From Duganella sp. CF517 (GTDB taxonomy: Bacteria; Pseudomonadota; Gammaproteobacteria; Burkholderiales; Burkholderiaceae_D): a stretch of DNA of 64,000 nucleotides. Numbering within the stretch: the stretch's first letter is position 1; every line of letters starts with the position of its first letter. Under the pieces are notes generated by a model that ran no database searches, had not been told where the DNA came from, and saw only the letters and a program-made list of their open reading frames with translations. Positions 36,323 to 45,178 of the stretch are shown here, in pieces. The stretch lies in contig NZ_FODC01000007.1 of the NCBI RefSeq assembly GCF_900110275.1, positions 124,001-188,000 on the forward strand. Direction: 5' to 3'. The translations under genes were made by a program, and so were the position numbers.

Positions 36323-36369
36323 GCTCCCAGCTCGGAGCCAGGAAAAACAACGATGACGTGATTTTTAGT

Positions 36370-36399
36370 TTGACATCGCGATTCATAACTCTGTATTAT
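36370..36399 (+). promoter_or_regulatory. near-consensus sigma-70 promoter
   Basis: TTGACA (36370-36375), 18-bp spacer, TATTAT (36394-36399). This is the best promoter match in the intergenic regions I examined. Its start point falls inside the first operator, and no protein gene follows before the terminator at 36514. Confidence 0.7.
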
Positions 36400-36484
36400 G
36401 AAATCGATTTCAAGATCAAGGAAAACGATTTCATCTTATCTGAAATCGTTTTCACCATATCTTCTCGCAGTATGCATCGTTTTC
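36400..36484. promoter_or_regulatory. array of four LacI-type operators
   Basis: GAAATCGATTTC (36400-36411), GAAAACGATTTC (36421-36432), GAAATCGTTTTC (36442-36453) and a weaker TGCATCGTTTTC (36473-36484). Each has the central CG and A/T arms typical of LacI-family sites. Centres are 21, 21 and 31 bp apart, i.e. on one face of the helix. The first covers the predicted transcription start, so binding should repress the promoter. Confidence 0.65.
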
Positions 36485-36550
36485 ATGTAGTCCAGTGTTG
36501 TCTGTGGTCTTATGGCTCCTCGGCTTCCCAGTCGAGGGGCCTTTTTTTTT
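36406..36550 (+). ncRNA. candidate small RNA under LacI-type control
   Basis: Strong promoter to strong terminator, about 145 nt. The only ATG frame (36472 onward) runs through the terminator and has no ribosome binding site, so a protein is unlikely. Alternatives: a leader whose gene was lost, or a decoy/sponge carrying operator DNA. It is not any RNA family that I recognise. Confidence 0.4.
36514..36550 (+). terminator. Rho-independent terminator
   Basis: Stem GGCTCCTCG / CGAGGGGCC (9 bp, one G-T pair), 10-nt loop, then nine T (36542-36550). Textbook intrinsic terminator on the + strand. Confidence 0.88.
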
Positions 36551-36647
36551 CGGGGTCAAGTCTGACATTACGACACGAACTCGTCTTTAGGATGAGTGCC
36601 GGCGACAGTAGGGCCGAGCCCGTGTCGCAATGACAGACTTGACCCCG
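36551..36647. repeat. large palindromic element with GGGGTCAAGTC ends
   Basis: Two 27-bp arms in inverted orientation (36551-36577 and 36621-36647), 25 of 27 matching, outer ends CGGGGTCAAGTCTG / CAGACTTGACCCCG, inner ends ACGACACG / CGTGTCGC. A 43-nt centre. It looks like a REPIN or MITE; no transposase is present. It sits between the terminator and the 3' end of the DUF2141 gene. Confidence 0.7.
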
Positions 36648-36666
36648 GGGTTGGCGTTGCTGGCGA

Positions 36667-37083
36667 TTAGCGCAGCTTGATCGTGACGGCCATCGCGTCG
36701 TCGCGCACGTCGATGGCGGCGTCGCTGAAATCCGGTGGGCCGAACTTGCCGCGGGCGTCGCGGCTGAAGCCGTAGTTTTCGCTGGGGATGCCGATCAGGT
36801 TGCGGTCCAGCTTGTCGTTCTGGTTCTCGTCCTGGTAGGCCAGCACCGCCCAGGTGCCTTTGGGCACGTTCTGGATCGTGACGACGGTCTCGCCGGCCTG
36901 CGCCGGCGCCGAGCCGCTGTACAGGCAATCCTTCAAGAATCGCTCCTTGTCGCACACGGCGACATTCACCTTGCCCCTGCCGCCGACGACCGACGAGACC
37001 TTTACCTCGATCGTGGCGGCCGACACCGTGGCGGCCAGCAGGAAGGTGGAGATGAGCAACGATGGCTTGATCAGTGAATGCAT
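36667..37083 (-). CDS. DUF2141 domain secreted protein
   Basis: A 138-residue protein: signal peptide (MHSLIKPSLLISTFLLAATV, cleavage near SAA-TI), then a domain with GKVNVAVCDKERFL, GTWAVLAYQDENQNDKLD and a C-terminal GIPSENYGFSRDARGKFGPP, the DUF2141 pattern (an immunoglobulin-like periplasmic fold). In several proteobacteria DUF2141 proteins are encoded near carotenoid genes, as here next to crtZ, but a role in pigment placement is only a suggestion. Start chosen at 37083; the frame extends upstream in an antisense shadow of crtZ. Confidence 0.83.
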   Translation of the reverse strand: MHSLIKPSLLISTFLLAATVSAATIEVKVSSVVGGRGKVNVAVCDKERFLKDCLYSGSAPAQAGETVVTIQNVPKGTWAVLAYQDENQNDKLDRNLIGIPSENYGFSRDARGKFGPPDFSDAAIDVRDDAMAVTIKLR

Positions 37084-37212
37084 GGGTTTCCTTTTCTTGG
37101 CTGCGTTGAATGGCGAAGGCGAGTTGCTGGCGCTGTGGAAATAGCGGTTATGGTAGGCTGTGTCCACGGCTGTTGCCAGCGCTGCCCACCCCCTGACGGA
37201 CCGATACGACCC

Positions 37213-37749
37213 ATGATACTGAACACGCTCATCGTCCTGATCACCATTGTGTTGATGGAATTGTTTTCTATTGTCGCGCACAAATATGTGATGCATGGTT
37301 TCGGTTGGGGCTGGCACCGCTCGCACCACGAGCCGCGCACCGGATGGTTCGAGAAAAACGATCTGTACGCCGTGGTGTTCGCCGGGCTGGCGATCGCGCT
37401 GATTTATTTCGGTACCGAAGGCCACCATCCGCTCGAATGGATAGGCGCCGGCATGACCGCCTACGGCTTCCTGTACTTCGTCGCGCACGACGGCTTGGTG
37501 CACCGCCGCTGGCCGTTCCAGTACACGCCGCGCAGCGGCTATCTGAAGCGACTTTACCAGGCGCACCGCATGCATCACGCCGTCGAGGGGAAAGAGGGCG
37601 CGGTCTCGTTCGGATTCCTGTACGCGCCGCCGGTCGACGAGCTCAAGCGTCAACTGCGCGTGCTGCACGATGGCCCGCTGCGCCAACGTGGTCGGGACGC
37701 TGCCACAAACCCGGCGCACGCGCCGACATCCGCCGAAGACGCGAAGTAA
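37213..37749 (+). CDS. crtZ: beta-carotene hydroxylase
   Basis: A 178-residue integral membrane di-iron hydroxylase. All four His motifs are present: HKYVMH, HRSHH, HDGLVH and HRMHH. It adds 3- and 3'-hydroxyls to beta-carotene to give zeaxanthin. It faces the crtE-X-Y-I-B operon and its last 107 bp overlap the 3' end of crtB on the other strand, so the two transcripts are antisense at their ends. Confidence 0.93.
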   Translation: MILNTLIVLITIVLMELFSIVAHKYVMHGFGWGWHRSHHEPRTGWFEKNDLYAVVFAGLAIALIYFGTEGHHPLEWIGAGMTAYGFLYFVAHDGLVHRRWPFQYTPRSGYLKRLYQAHRMHHAVEGKEGAVSFGFLYAPPVDELKRQLRVLHDGPLRQRGRDAATNPAHAPTSAEDAK

Positions 37750-38614
37750 GCGCGCTGGCGCCGCCCTTCGCCAGCAGCCACAGTTTGGTCGCGCGCGACG
37801 TGCCAACCCGTTCATCCCAGGCGTGCGCGCCGCGCGCTTTCACGTTGATCCCGATCTGCCGGTAGACGTTGCGCGCCGTGGCGATGGCCCACGCGCTGCG
37901 TAGCGGCAGCGCGATGATGCCCTGGTTGGCGGAGGCGTAATACGGTTCGGCGTAATCGACCAGCCTTGACGCCACCCTGGACAGGGCCGCGCGGTGCCCG
38001 GGCAGCGCCACCTCGTCCAGCGGAATCCCCGCTTCGCGCAGCCATGCGGCGGGCACGTAGCAGCGGCCCATGCGCGCATCCTCGACGATGTCGCGCGCGA
38101 TATTGGTCAGTTGAAAAGCCAAGCCGAGGTCGCAGGCGCGGTCCAGCACCGTCGGCTTGCTGGCGCCCATGATCGACGACATCATCAGGCCGACCACGCC
38201 GGCCACGTGATAGCAGTAACGCAGCGTGTCGTCGATGGTCTCGTAGCGCGCCTGCTCCACGTCCATGGCGAAACCGGCCAGGTGGTCGAAGGCGAAGCGC
38301 GGCTCGATCTTGTGGCGCAGCGCCACCTCCTGGAAGGCGGCGAAGGCGGGATCCGACATCTTCTCGCCCGCGTAGGCGCGCCTGGTCTGGTCCTCGAGTT
38401 GCGCCAGTTTTTCGGCGGCGTCGTCCGGCGCCAGTTGCACCGCGCCGAAGCCCAGCTCCTGGCCGTCGACCACGTCGTCGCAATGGCGGCACCACGCGTA
38501 CAGCATCAACACGCTGCGCCGTACGTCGGCCGGGAACAGCTTCGCCGCCGCCGCGAAGCTTTTGGAGCCGACCTTGATGGTCTGGGTCGCGTGATCCAGC
38601 AGCGCCTCGCTCAT
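37643..38614 (-). CDS. crtB: phytoene synthase
   Basis: A 323-residue prenyl-transferase that condenses two GGPP to phytoene. The aspartate-rich regions are YAWCRHCDDVVDG and NIARDIVEDARMGRCYVP; FQLTNIARD is the family signature. Last gene of the operon; its ATG overlaps the crtI stop (ATGA at 38611-38614). The C-terminal 35 residues lie opposite crtZ and are low-complexity, so the protein is slightly longer than usual. Confidence 0.95.
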   Translation of the reverse strand: MSEALLDHATQTIKVGSKSFAAAAKLFPADVRRSVLMLYAWCRHCDDVVDGQELGFGAVQLAPDDAAEKLAQLEDQTRRAYAGEKMSDPAFAAFQEVALRHKIEPRFAFDHLAGFAMDVEQARYETIDDTLRYCYHVAGVVGLMMSSIMGASKPTVLDRACDLGLAFQLTNIARDIVEDARMGRCYVPAAWLREAGIPLDEVALPGHRAALSRVASRLVDYAEPYYASANQGIIALPLRSAWAIATARNVYRQIGINVKARGAHAWDERVGTSRATKLWLLAKGGASALTSRLRRMSARAPGLWQRPDHVGAAGHRAARAVDA

Positions 38615-40101
38615 CGCCCGAACTCCTCGATCATCAAACCGGCCGTCGCCTTGGCCGAGCCGATCACCCCCGGCACGCCGGCGCCGGGATGGGTGCCGGC
38701 GCCGACCAGGTACAGGTTCGCCAGCTCGCTGTCGCGGTTGTGCGGCCGGAACCAGGCGCTCTGCGTCAGGATAGGTTCGAGCGAAAACGCCGAGCCGACA
38801 TGCGCGTTGAGCTGGTCGCGGAAGTCGAGCGGCGTGAAGATGCGGCTGGTGACCAGCTGGTCGCGCAGGCCGGGCATGTAGCGGCGCTCCAGGTATTCGA
38901 AGATGCGGTCGCGGTAGCGCGGACCTTCGACGGTCCAGTCGATATCCGCGTTGCCCAGGTGCGGCACAGGCGCCAGCACGTAATGGCTGCCGCAGCCCGG
39001 CGGCGCCAGCGACGGATCGGTGATGCAGGGCGCGTGCAGGTACAGCGAAAAGTCGTCGGCCAGCGTTTTGCCGCCGAAGATCTCGGTGATCAGTTCCTTG
39101 TAGCGCGGTCCGAAGCAGACGGTGTGGTGCTGTAGCTGGCTATGGTGGTGATTGAGCCCGAAGTACAGCACGAACAGCGAGTTGCTGAAGCGTTTTTTGC
39201 GCAGCGAGCCGGCCTCCGACGGGCCGCGCGGATGCTGCGACAGCAGATCTGCATAGGTGTGGACGACGTCGGCGTTGGAAGCCACCGCCTGCGCGGGGAA
39301 GTGGCGTCCGTCCGCCAGGCGCACGCCGTTGACGCGCGCGCCGCTGGCCTCGATGGCCGCCACGTCGGCATTCAGTTCGATGCGGCCGCCGATATCCTGG
39401 AACAGGCGCACCATGCCGTTGACCAGCGCGCCGGTGCCACCGCGCGGAAACCACACGCCCCAGCGCCGCTCGAGCGCGTGGATCAAGGTGTAGATCGACG
39501 ACGTGGCGAACGGGTTGCCGCCGACCAGCAGCGAGTGGAAGGAGAACGCCTGCCGCAGGTGCTCGTTCTGGATGAACTTCGAGACGATGCTGTAGACGCT
39601 GCGCCATGCCTGCAGCTTGGCCAGTTGCGGGCCGGCCGCGATCATGTCGCGGAACGACAGGAAGGGCACGGCGCCCAGTTTCAGATAGCCTTCGTCGAAC
39701 ACCGCCTTGGAGTATGCCAGGAAGCGCTGGTAGCCCTGCACGTCGGCCGGGTTGAGCGCGTGGATCTGGCGGTCCAGCGATTCCTGGTCGTTGGCGTAGT
39801 CGAAGTGGCTGCCGTCCTCCCAGCAAAGGCGGTAGAACGGCGCCACCGGCAGCATCTCGACGTAGTCGGACAGGCGCTTGCCGGCGACGGTGAACAGCTC
39901 CTCGATCGCCGATGGATCGGTGATGACGGTGGGGCCGGCGTCGAAGGTGTAGCCCTGGTCTTCGTAGACGTAGGCGCGGCCGCCCGGCTTGTCGCGTTTT
40001 TCGAGCAGGGTGGTTTGAATCCCGCTCGCTTGCAGACGGATGGCCAGCGCCAGGCCGCCAAAGCCGGCGCCGACGACCACTGCCTGTTTTGTTTCGTTCA
40101 T
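38611..40101 (-). CDS. crtI: phytoene desaturase (CrtI type)
   Basis: A 496-residue FAD enzyme that converts phytoene to lycopene. N-terminal dinucleotide fold VVVGAGFGGLALAIRLQASG, then GGRAYVYEDQGYTFDAGPTV; the C-terminal signature is NLYLVGAGTHPGAGVPGVIG. Start at 40101 overlaps the crtY stop (ATGA). A longer open frame upstream is antisense/shadow of crtY. Confidence 0.96.
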   Translation of the reverse strand: MNETKQAVVVGAGFGGLALAIRLQASGIQTTLLEKRDKPGGRAYVYEDQGYTFDAGPTVITDPSAIEELFTVAGKRLSDYVEMLPVAPFYRLCWEDGSHFDYANDQESLDRQIHALNPADVQGYQRFLAYSKAVFDEGYLKLGAVPFLSFRDMIAAGPQLAKLQAWRSVYSIVSKFIQNEHLRQAFSFHSLLVGGNPFATSSIYTLIHALERRWGVWFPRGGTGALVNGMVRLFQDIGGRIELNADVAAIEASGARVNGVRLADGRHFPAQAVASNADVVHTYADLLSQHPRGPSEAGSLRKKRFSNSLFVLYFGLNHHHSQLQHHTVCFGPRYKELITEIFGGKTLADDFSLYLHAPCITDPSLAPPGCGSHYVLAPVPHLGNADIDWTVEGPRYRDRIFEYLERRYMPGLRDQLVTSRIFTPLDFRDQLNAHVGSAFSLEPILTQSAWFRPHNRDSELANLYLVGAGTHPGAGVPGVIGSAKATAGLMIEEFGR

Positions 40102-41273
40102 TCGGGTTTCCTGATTTGGTGGGGATGGATTTTGCGTGCGGCCGATATGGCCTGGCCGACCGGCACCGGCGGTTTTCCCGACAGCAGACGGACCTTGTCG
40201 CCGAGGGTCGGACGGCCGGCGTAAAAGCGCGCGATCAACGGCGCCGGCAAATGGTAAAAACGCTGCATCACGCGCCAGCGGCTGTCGGCGTCGCCGGCCA
40301 GGAACAGCATCCGGTTGAGCAGCCGGAAAAAGCGCTGCCCGCGCCATTCGTGCAGCGCGGTCTGGCGGATGGCGTCGAACAAGGCGGGCGCGCCCAAGTC
40401 GTCCAGCGCGGCGATTCGCTCGGCCAGCCGCACCGCGTGCGGCAGCGAATAGCCGGTCGTCGGGTGGAACAGGCCCGCGCGCAGGCCGGAAGTCGGTTGG
40501 CCGTCGAGGTCCGACCAGAATCGATCGATGTCGCCGGCCAGCACGATCGGCAGCGAGCCGTGTTCCTCGCGGATGATTTCTTCGATGCGCCAGCCGCGCG
40601 AGGCGGCATAGGCGGCGATGTTGGCGCGCAGCCGTTCCGGCTCCCACACGCCGGTGTCGACGTAGTGCGTGTCCTCGATCAGCAGGCGGTCGGGCGCGAA
40701 AGGCAGCACGTAGACGAAACGGTAGCCGCCTTGCTGCGCGACGCTGGCGTCCATGATGATGGGCGAGGCCAGTCCGTGCGGCGCGGCCAGGCGCACCTCC
40801 TGTCCGAGGAAGGTCTGGTAGCCCAGCGCCAGCCGGTCCGACGGGCGCGGGCCACGGCCGTCGATGACGGCGCCGGCGTGCAGGATCTCTCCGCCGGCCA
40901 GGGTCACCGTGGTTGGACCCACTTGCCCTATTCGGGCGCCGAGCCGCAGCGCGTCGCCCAGCGCCGCTTCGATGACGCGGGCGAAATCGTCGGAGGCGAT
41001 GCTGGCATAGCCGCCGTCGAGCGTCCTGGCGTGTTCGTGGAAGATGACGTCGTAATCCGGCCAGCGCGCCGAGACCAATGGCGCGAGCCACTGCCGCTGC
41101 GCCGCATCGAGGTCGCTGTCATGGAACGACCAGGTATGGTTGCCGCCGATGCGGTCATCCTGTTCGAGCAGCAGGATGCGCAGCGATGGACGCGCGGTCC
41201 GCAGCCGCCAGGCGATCAGCGCGTTGGCCAGGCCGCCGCCGGCCAGGATCACGTCGTACGGCGCGGCGGTCAT
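40098..41273 (-). CDS. crtY: lycopene beta-cyclase
   Basis: A 391-residue flavoprotein that closes both ends of lycopene to beta-carotene. It begins with the dinucleotide motif DVILAGGGLANALIAWRL and has DDRIGGNHTWSFH, FVYVLPFAPDRLLIEDTHY and GYSLPHAVRLAERI, all typical of CrtY. Both ends overlap neighbouring genes by 4 bp (ATGA). Confidence 0.95.
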   Translation of the reverse strand: MTAAPYDVILAGGGLANALIAWRLRTARPSLRILLLEQDDRIGGNHTWSFHDSDLDAAQRQWLAPLVSARWPDYDVIFHEHARTLDGGYASIASDDFARVIEAALGDALRLGARIGQVGPTTVTLAGGEILHAGAVIDGRGPRPSDRLALGYQTFLGQEVRLAAPHGLASPIIMDASVAQQGGYRFVYVLPFAPDRLLIEDTHYVDTGVWEPERLRANIAAYAASRGWRIEEIIREEHGSLPIVLAGDIDRFWSDLDGQPTSGLRAGLFHPTTGYSLPHAVRLAERIAALDDLGAPALFDAIRQTALHEWRGQRFFRLLNRMLFLAGDADSRWRVMQRFYHLPAPLIARFYAGRPTLGDKVRLLSGKPPVPVGQAISAARKIHPHQIRKPE

Positions 41274-42613
41274 GCGATGCCGCTCGCGGTGCGGCGGGCG
41301 TCGCTGTCATTCCGGCGGTTGAGGTTTAGCGCTGTTTCGACGATGTCGGCGGCGCGCGGCGTGCCGCCCGCTTGCGCCAGCTGCTCCGACAGGCCGGCAA
41401 GCCGCTGGCCGTATTCCGGTTCGTCGAGCAGCCGCCGCAAATGCCTGCCCAGTTGCGCCGCGCCGGTGAAGCGCGGCGACGCCCGCAGCCCGATGCCGGC
41501 ATGGCAGATCCGCGACGCCACGCCCGGCTGGTCGAAGGCGATCGGCAGGGCCAGGATCGGCGTGCGCGCCGCTATCGCGTCCATCGCCGTGTTCAGCCCC
41601 GCGTGCGAAACCACGGCGTCGGCGCGGGCCAGCACCGCCTGCTGTGGCGCGAACGCGCACACCGTGGTCGCGCCGGCGGGACCGGCCCGCTCGACCGTCT
41701 GCGACTGTTGCGGGTTCAATCCCCCGCAGTGGGCGACCAGCAGTTGAACATTCAGCCCCCGGCAGGCTTGCGCGATGCGCTTGAACAGCGCAAGGCGCTG
41801 GCCTTGCAAGGTGCCCAGCGAGGCGAAGATGAACGGGCGGCCCTCGGCAACGACCGGCATGGGGTCGATGCGCGGGCCGGCGTGCAAGACGCCACCTGGG
41901 GCGGCGTGCCGCAGCGGGCCGACGTGGTGGAAATTCGCTGGCAGCTGCTGGCGCGGAAAATCGAAGGCGGCAATCGTCTGGCTGATTTGCGCCAGCGGCG
42001 ACAGGCACTCGTGCAGCATGCCGCGCGCCGGGATGCCCAGCGCGCGCGCCTGCCGCTCGATCACCTTGCGGTGCGGCGCCATGAGCCAGTCGTAGACGCG
42101 GGAGCTGCCTTCATACATCTTCAGCGAACGCTCGTCGGTGCCGAATTGGAACGGCATCACCGGCAGCGGAATGCCCGGTTCGCGGTTGACCGGCAGCGCG
42201 CAGGCCACCGAGACGAACGGCATCCCCAGCGCCTCGGCCACCAATCCAGCCGCCGCCTCCATCTGGTCGCCGAGCAGGGCGTCGATGCGCAGGGCTGCGA
42301 TCGCGGCGGGCAGTTCGCGGCATAGCATGTCGGTGGTGTCGGCCATGTCGACGATGACCTTGCGCAGTCCCAGCGGGCTGCCCGGATTGGCGGCCAGCCG
42401 CAGCGAGGCGTCCAGCGACCCTGGCGGATAGCGGTCGGCGCCGAGCGCGTGGAAGCCGATGCGGGCGTCGCGCTCGTTGCTTAGCCAGCCGGCGGCGTCG
42501 GGCCGGTGCAGGAAGGTGACCTGGTGTCCGCGCTCGATCAACGCTAGCGCCAGCGCCGACAAGGCGTTGAAATGGCTGTAGAAGGCCGGGGCGACCACGC
42601 CGAAGTGGGCCAT
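41270..42613 (-). CDS. crtX: zeaxanthin glucosyltransferase
   Basis: A 447-residue GT1-family glycosyltransferase. The C-terminal UDP-sugar signature is AVVSHAGLNTAMDAIAARTP followed by ILALPIAFDQPGVASRI. The N-terminus MAHFGVVAPAFYSHFNALSAL is characteristic of CrtX. It glucosylates the hydroxyls of zeaxanthin, which makes the pigment more polar. RBS GAGAGGACATCGC precedes the ATG; crtE ends 23 nt upstream. Confidence 0.94.
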   Translation of the reverse strand: MAHFGVVAPAFYSHFNALSALALALIERGHQVTFLHRPDAAGWLSNERDARIGFHALGADRYPPGSLDASLRLAANPGSPLGLRKVIVDMADTTDMLCRELPAAIAALRIDALLGDQMEAAAGLVAEALGMPFVSVACALPVNREPGIPLPVMPFQFGTDERSLKMYEGSSRVYDWLMAPHRKVIERQARALGIPARGMLHECLSPLAQISQTIAAFDFPRQQLPANFHHVGPLRHAAPGGVLHAGPRIDPMPVVAEGRPFIFASLGTLQGQRLALFKRIAQACRGLNVQLLVAHCGGLNPQQSQTVERAGPAGATTVCAFAPQQAVLARADAVVSHAGLNTAMDAIAARTPILALPIAFDQPGVASRICHAGIGLRASPRFTGAAQLGRHLRRLLDEPEYGQRLAGLSEQLAQAGGTPRAADIVETALNLNRRNDSDARRTASGIA

Positions 42614-42636
42614 GCGATGTCCTCTCGACGCGCGCG

Positions 42637-43587
42637 TTACGGCGCGTGCAGATCGACGACCGGGCCGGCCTTGCGGAACAGGTTTCCGACCAGTAGGCGC
42701 GTGCGCTGTTTGCTGCCGATGGCGTCCGTCAGATAGTCGTCGGCGTCGCGCAGGTGCGCGGCCAGGCGGCGCTGGGTCTTTTCCATGCCGAGGGTGGCGG
42801 TGATGGTCGCCTTGCCGGCGTCCTTGCCGACATCCTTGCCCGTCTGCGCGCAGTCGTTGCCGGGGACATCCAGCAGGTCGTCCTTGATCTGGAACGCGTG
42901 GCCGGCGGCCATGGCGAACGAGCGCAACGATTGCAGCACCCGTTCGTCGGCCTGGGCGATGATGCCGGCCATCTCGACGGAAAGGCCGAGCAGCACGCCG
43001 GTCTTGAGCTCGTTGGTGGTGGCGATGTCGTCGACCGAGCGTTTATGGCCGCCGTGCAAATCCTCGAATTGCCCCCGGACCAGTCCCTGCGCGCCGACCG
43101 TCTCGGCCAGCGCGCAGACCAGCCGCGTGCGGATCAGCGGCGAGATGTCTTGAGTCTGGGAAAGAATGTGGAAAGCGCGGCTGAGCAGGGCGACCGACGC
43201 CAGGATGGCGACGTTTTCGCCGAACTGGATATGCACCGTGGGCTTGCCGCGGCGCAGCTTGGCGTCGTCCATGCACGGCATGTCGTCGAGGATCAGGGAG
43301 GCGGCGTGCACCAGTTCGACCGCGCAGGCGGCGTCGAGCAGGGCCGGCGACGAGCAGCCGAGGTCGCGCGCGACCAGCATCAGCAACAAAGGGCGCATGC
43401 GCTTGCCGGTGCTCAGCGCCGCCGCGCGCATGGCCTCGGTCAGCGGGTCCGAGGGGACGCCGCCGTCGGGCAAAAAGTAACGGATACGCTCCTCGAGCTC
43501 GCGGCGCAGGTCGTCGATCTCGGTCTCCGATGGATCACCGAGCAGCTCCCTTTTGATGCCGTTGAACCGCAGTGTTTCCGTGACCAT
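42637..43587 (-). CDS. crtE: geranylgeranyl diphosphate synthase
   Basis: A 316-residue trans-isoprenyl diphosphate synthase. First Asp-rich motif in LILDDMPCMDDAKLRRGKPT, second in FQIKDDLLDVPGN. It supplies GGPP for CrtB. First gene of the crtEXYIB operon. ATG 43587 has AAGGAC upstream; the TTG at 43593 is in frame. The order and convergent crtZ match Pantoea ananatis; there is no idi in the cluster. Confidence 0.95.
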   Translation of the reverse strand: MVTETLRFNGIKRELLGDPSETEIDDLRRELEERIRYFLPDGGVPSDPLTEAMRAAALSTGKRMRPLLLMLVARDLGCSSPALLDAACAVELVHAASLILDDMPCMDDAKLRRGKPTVHIQFGENVAILASVALLSRAFHILSQTQDISPLIRTRLVCALAETVGAQGLVRGQFEDLHGGHKRSVDDIATTNELKTGVLLGLSVEMAGIIAQADERVLQSLRSFAMAAGHAFQIKDDLLDVPGNDCAQTGKDVGKDAGKATITATLGMEKTQRRLAAHLRDADDYLTDAIGSKQRTRLLVGNLFRKAGPVVDLHAP

Positions 43588-43721
43588 GCGCAAGTCCTTT
43601 GACGATTGACTAATAAATTCCCTTGCGGGCCATCATACCGACGCAAACTTCAACAGACCGGACTTGGGTCAATCGTGCGCGTGCCAACGCACACTTAAAA
43701 GCGGTTCATTTTTTGGACAGC

Positions 43722-45095
43722 CTACTCCTTATTATGGAAGGGCGCAAACCACGTGACCAGGAAAGATGGAATCGTCGCCGCCATCACCAACCAGAAGTAG
43801 TGTACATAACCGAGCGCCTGCTGCAGGTGGCCGCTGATGACGCCGGTGACCAGCATGCACAGGCCCATCAGGCCGGTGCCGAAGGCGTAGTGGGTGGTGG
43901 TGTACTTGCCCGGCGCCAGCTGCTGCATCAGGTAAATCATGAAGCCGACCGAGCCGAAGCCGAAGAAGAATTTTTCGATCGCCACGCCGGCGCTGATCAG
44001 CCAAAGGCTTTCCGGCTGGTAAATGCCCATCAGCAAGAACGTGACGTTGGGGATGTTGACCGCGCAGCACAGGATGAACAACGTGGCCGGCAGGCCGCGC
44101 CGCGCGACGAAGATGCCGCCGAGCAAGGAGCCCAGCAGCACGGCGATCAGGCCATAGGTGCCGTAGATCAGGCCGAGCATTTCGTTGGACAGTCCCAGGC
44201 CGCCCTTGGCGATCGGATCGACCATGAAGAACGGGCCGATTTTTTCCAGCAGGCCGATACTGAGGCGGAACACGAACGCGAAGCCGACCATCAGCCAGAC
44301 GTCGCGCTTCTGGAAGAAGGTGACGAAGGAGTCGCGCAGGATGAACGCGGCGTCGGCCACCGACTTGGGCGCGTTTTCGGCCTTGGCGCCGTCCGGCATC
44401 ACGCGCAGGTGCCACAGCGCGGTGACGACGGTGATGGCGGCGGCGATGAAGAAGATGATGCGCCACGAGTCGATCCACGCCGGGCCGAACACGCCGGCTT
44501 CGTGGTGGAAGTAGTGGGTGTGCAGCCAGCCGCTCAGGTACACCATGCCGCCCGAGGCGACGATGGGGCCGACGTTCCAGCTCAGGCTCTGGATGCCGCA
44601 GAACAGCGACTGCGTCTTCGAATCGAGCGAGGTGACATACACGCCGTCGGAGGCGATGTCCTGGGTGGCGCCGACCAGCGACAGTAGCCCGAACAGGAAC
44701 ACCATGATGTGCAGGTAGTTCGGCAGCGACATCGACAGCGCGACCGCGCCGAAGCCGATGCCGACGATCAGTTGCGCGCACAGCACGAAGAACTTCTTGG
44801 TGCGGTACATTTCAACGAAGGGGGCGAACAGCGGCTTGATGGTGTAGGCCAGGATCAGATAGCTGGCGTATTGCGCCGCCTCGCCGTTGCTCATGCCGAG
44901 GTTCTTGAACATGATGGAGGTGACGCTGGTGAGCATCATGTACGTCAGCGCCATCGAGAAGTACCCGGTCGGCACCCACAGCATCGGCGTGCCGCGCGCG
45001 AACATCGCGCGGAACAGCGATTGCCGGTCGCCCGGGGCGGGAGGCGCCGGCGGCTTCGGATGCTCTTGCGGCGTGGCGGAAGGTGCTGTCTGCAT
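43722..45095 (-). CDS. MFS transporter, AmpG/sugar-permease-like
   Basis: A 457-residue protein with about 12 membrane helices (e.g. LFRAMFARGTPMLWVPTGYF, LMVGFAFVFRLSIGLLEKIG, YGLIAVLLGSLLGGIFVARR). It resembles the PAT/AmpG branch of the MFS. It follows the GH1 beta-glucosidase on the same strand, so import of a glucoside or oligosaccharide is plausible. Start at 45095 has GAGGAC upstream; an in-frame ATG-like start at 45131 is possible. N-terminus is Pro-rich. Confidence 0.75.
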   Translation of the reverse strand: MQTAPSATPQEHPKPPAPPAPGDRQSLFRAMFARGTPMLWVPTGYFSMALTYMMLTSVTSIMFKNLGMSNGEAAQYASYLILAYTIKPLFAPFVEMYRTKKFFVLCAQLIVGIGFGAVALSMSLPNYLHIMVFLFGLLSLVGATQDIASDGVYVTSLDSKTQSLFCGIQSLSWNVGPIVASGGMVYLSGWLHTHYFHHEAGVFGPAWIDSWRIIFFIAAAITVVTALWHLRVMPDGAKAENAPKSVADAAFILRDSFVTFFQKRDVWLMVGFAFVFRLSIGLLEKIGPFFMVDPIAKGGLGLSNEMLGLIYGTYGLIAVLLGSLLGGIFVARRGLPATLFILCCAVNIPNVTFLLMGIYQPESLWLISAGVAIEKFFFGFGSVGFMIYLMQQLAPGKYTTTHYAFGTGLMGLCMLVTGVISGHLQQALGYVHYFWLVMAATIPSFLVTWFAPFHNKE

Positions 45096-45178
45096 GGTGT
45101 CGTCCTCGTTGTTCTCTGTGGAGTGTAGCACTTGGCTCTGCGGCCAATGAGTACTGCGGGTGATGCGTCGAGTTGATT

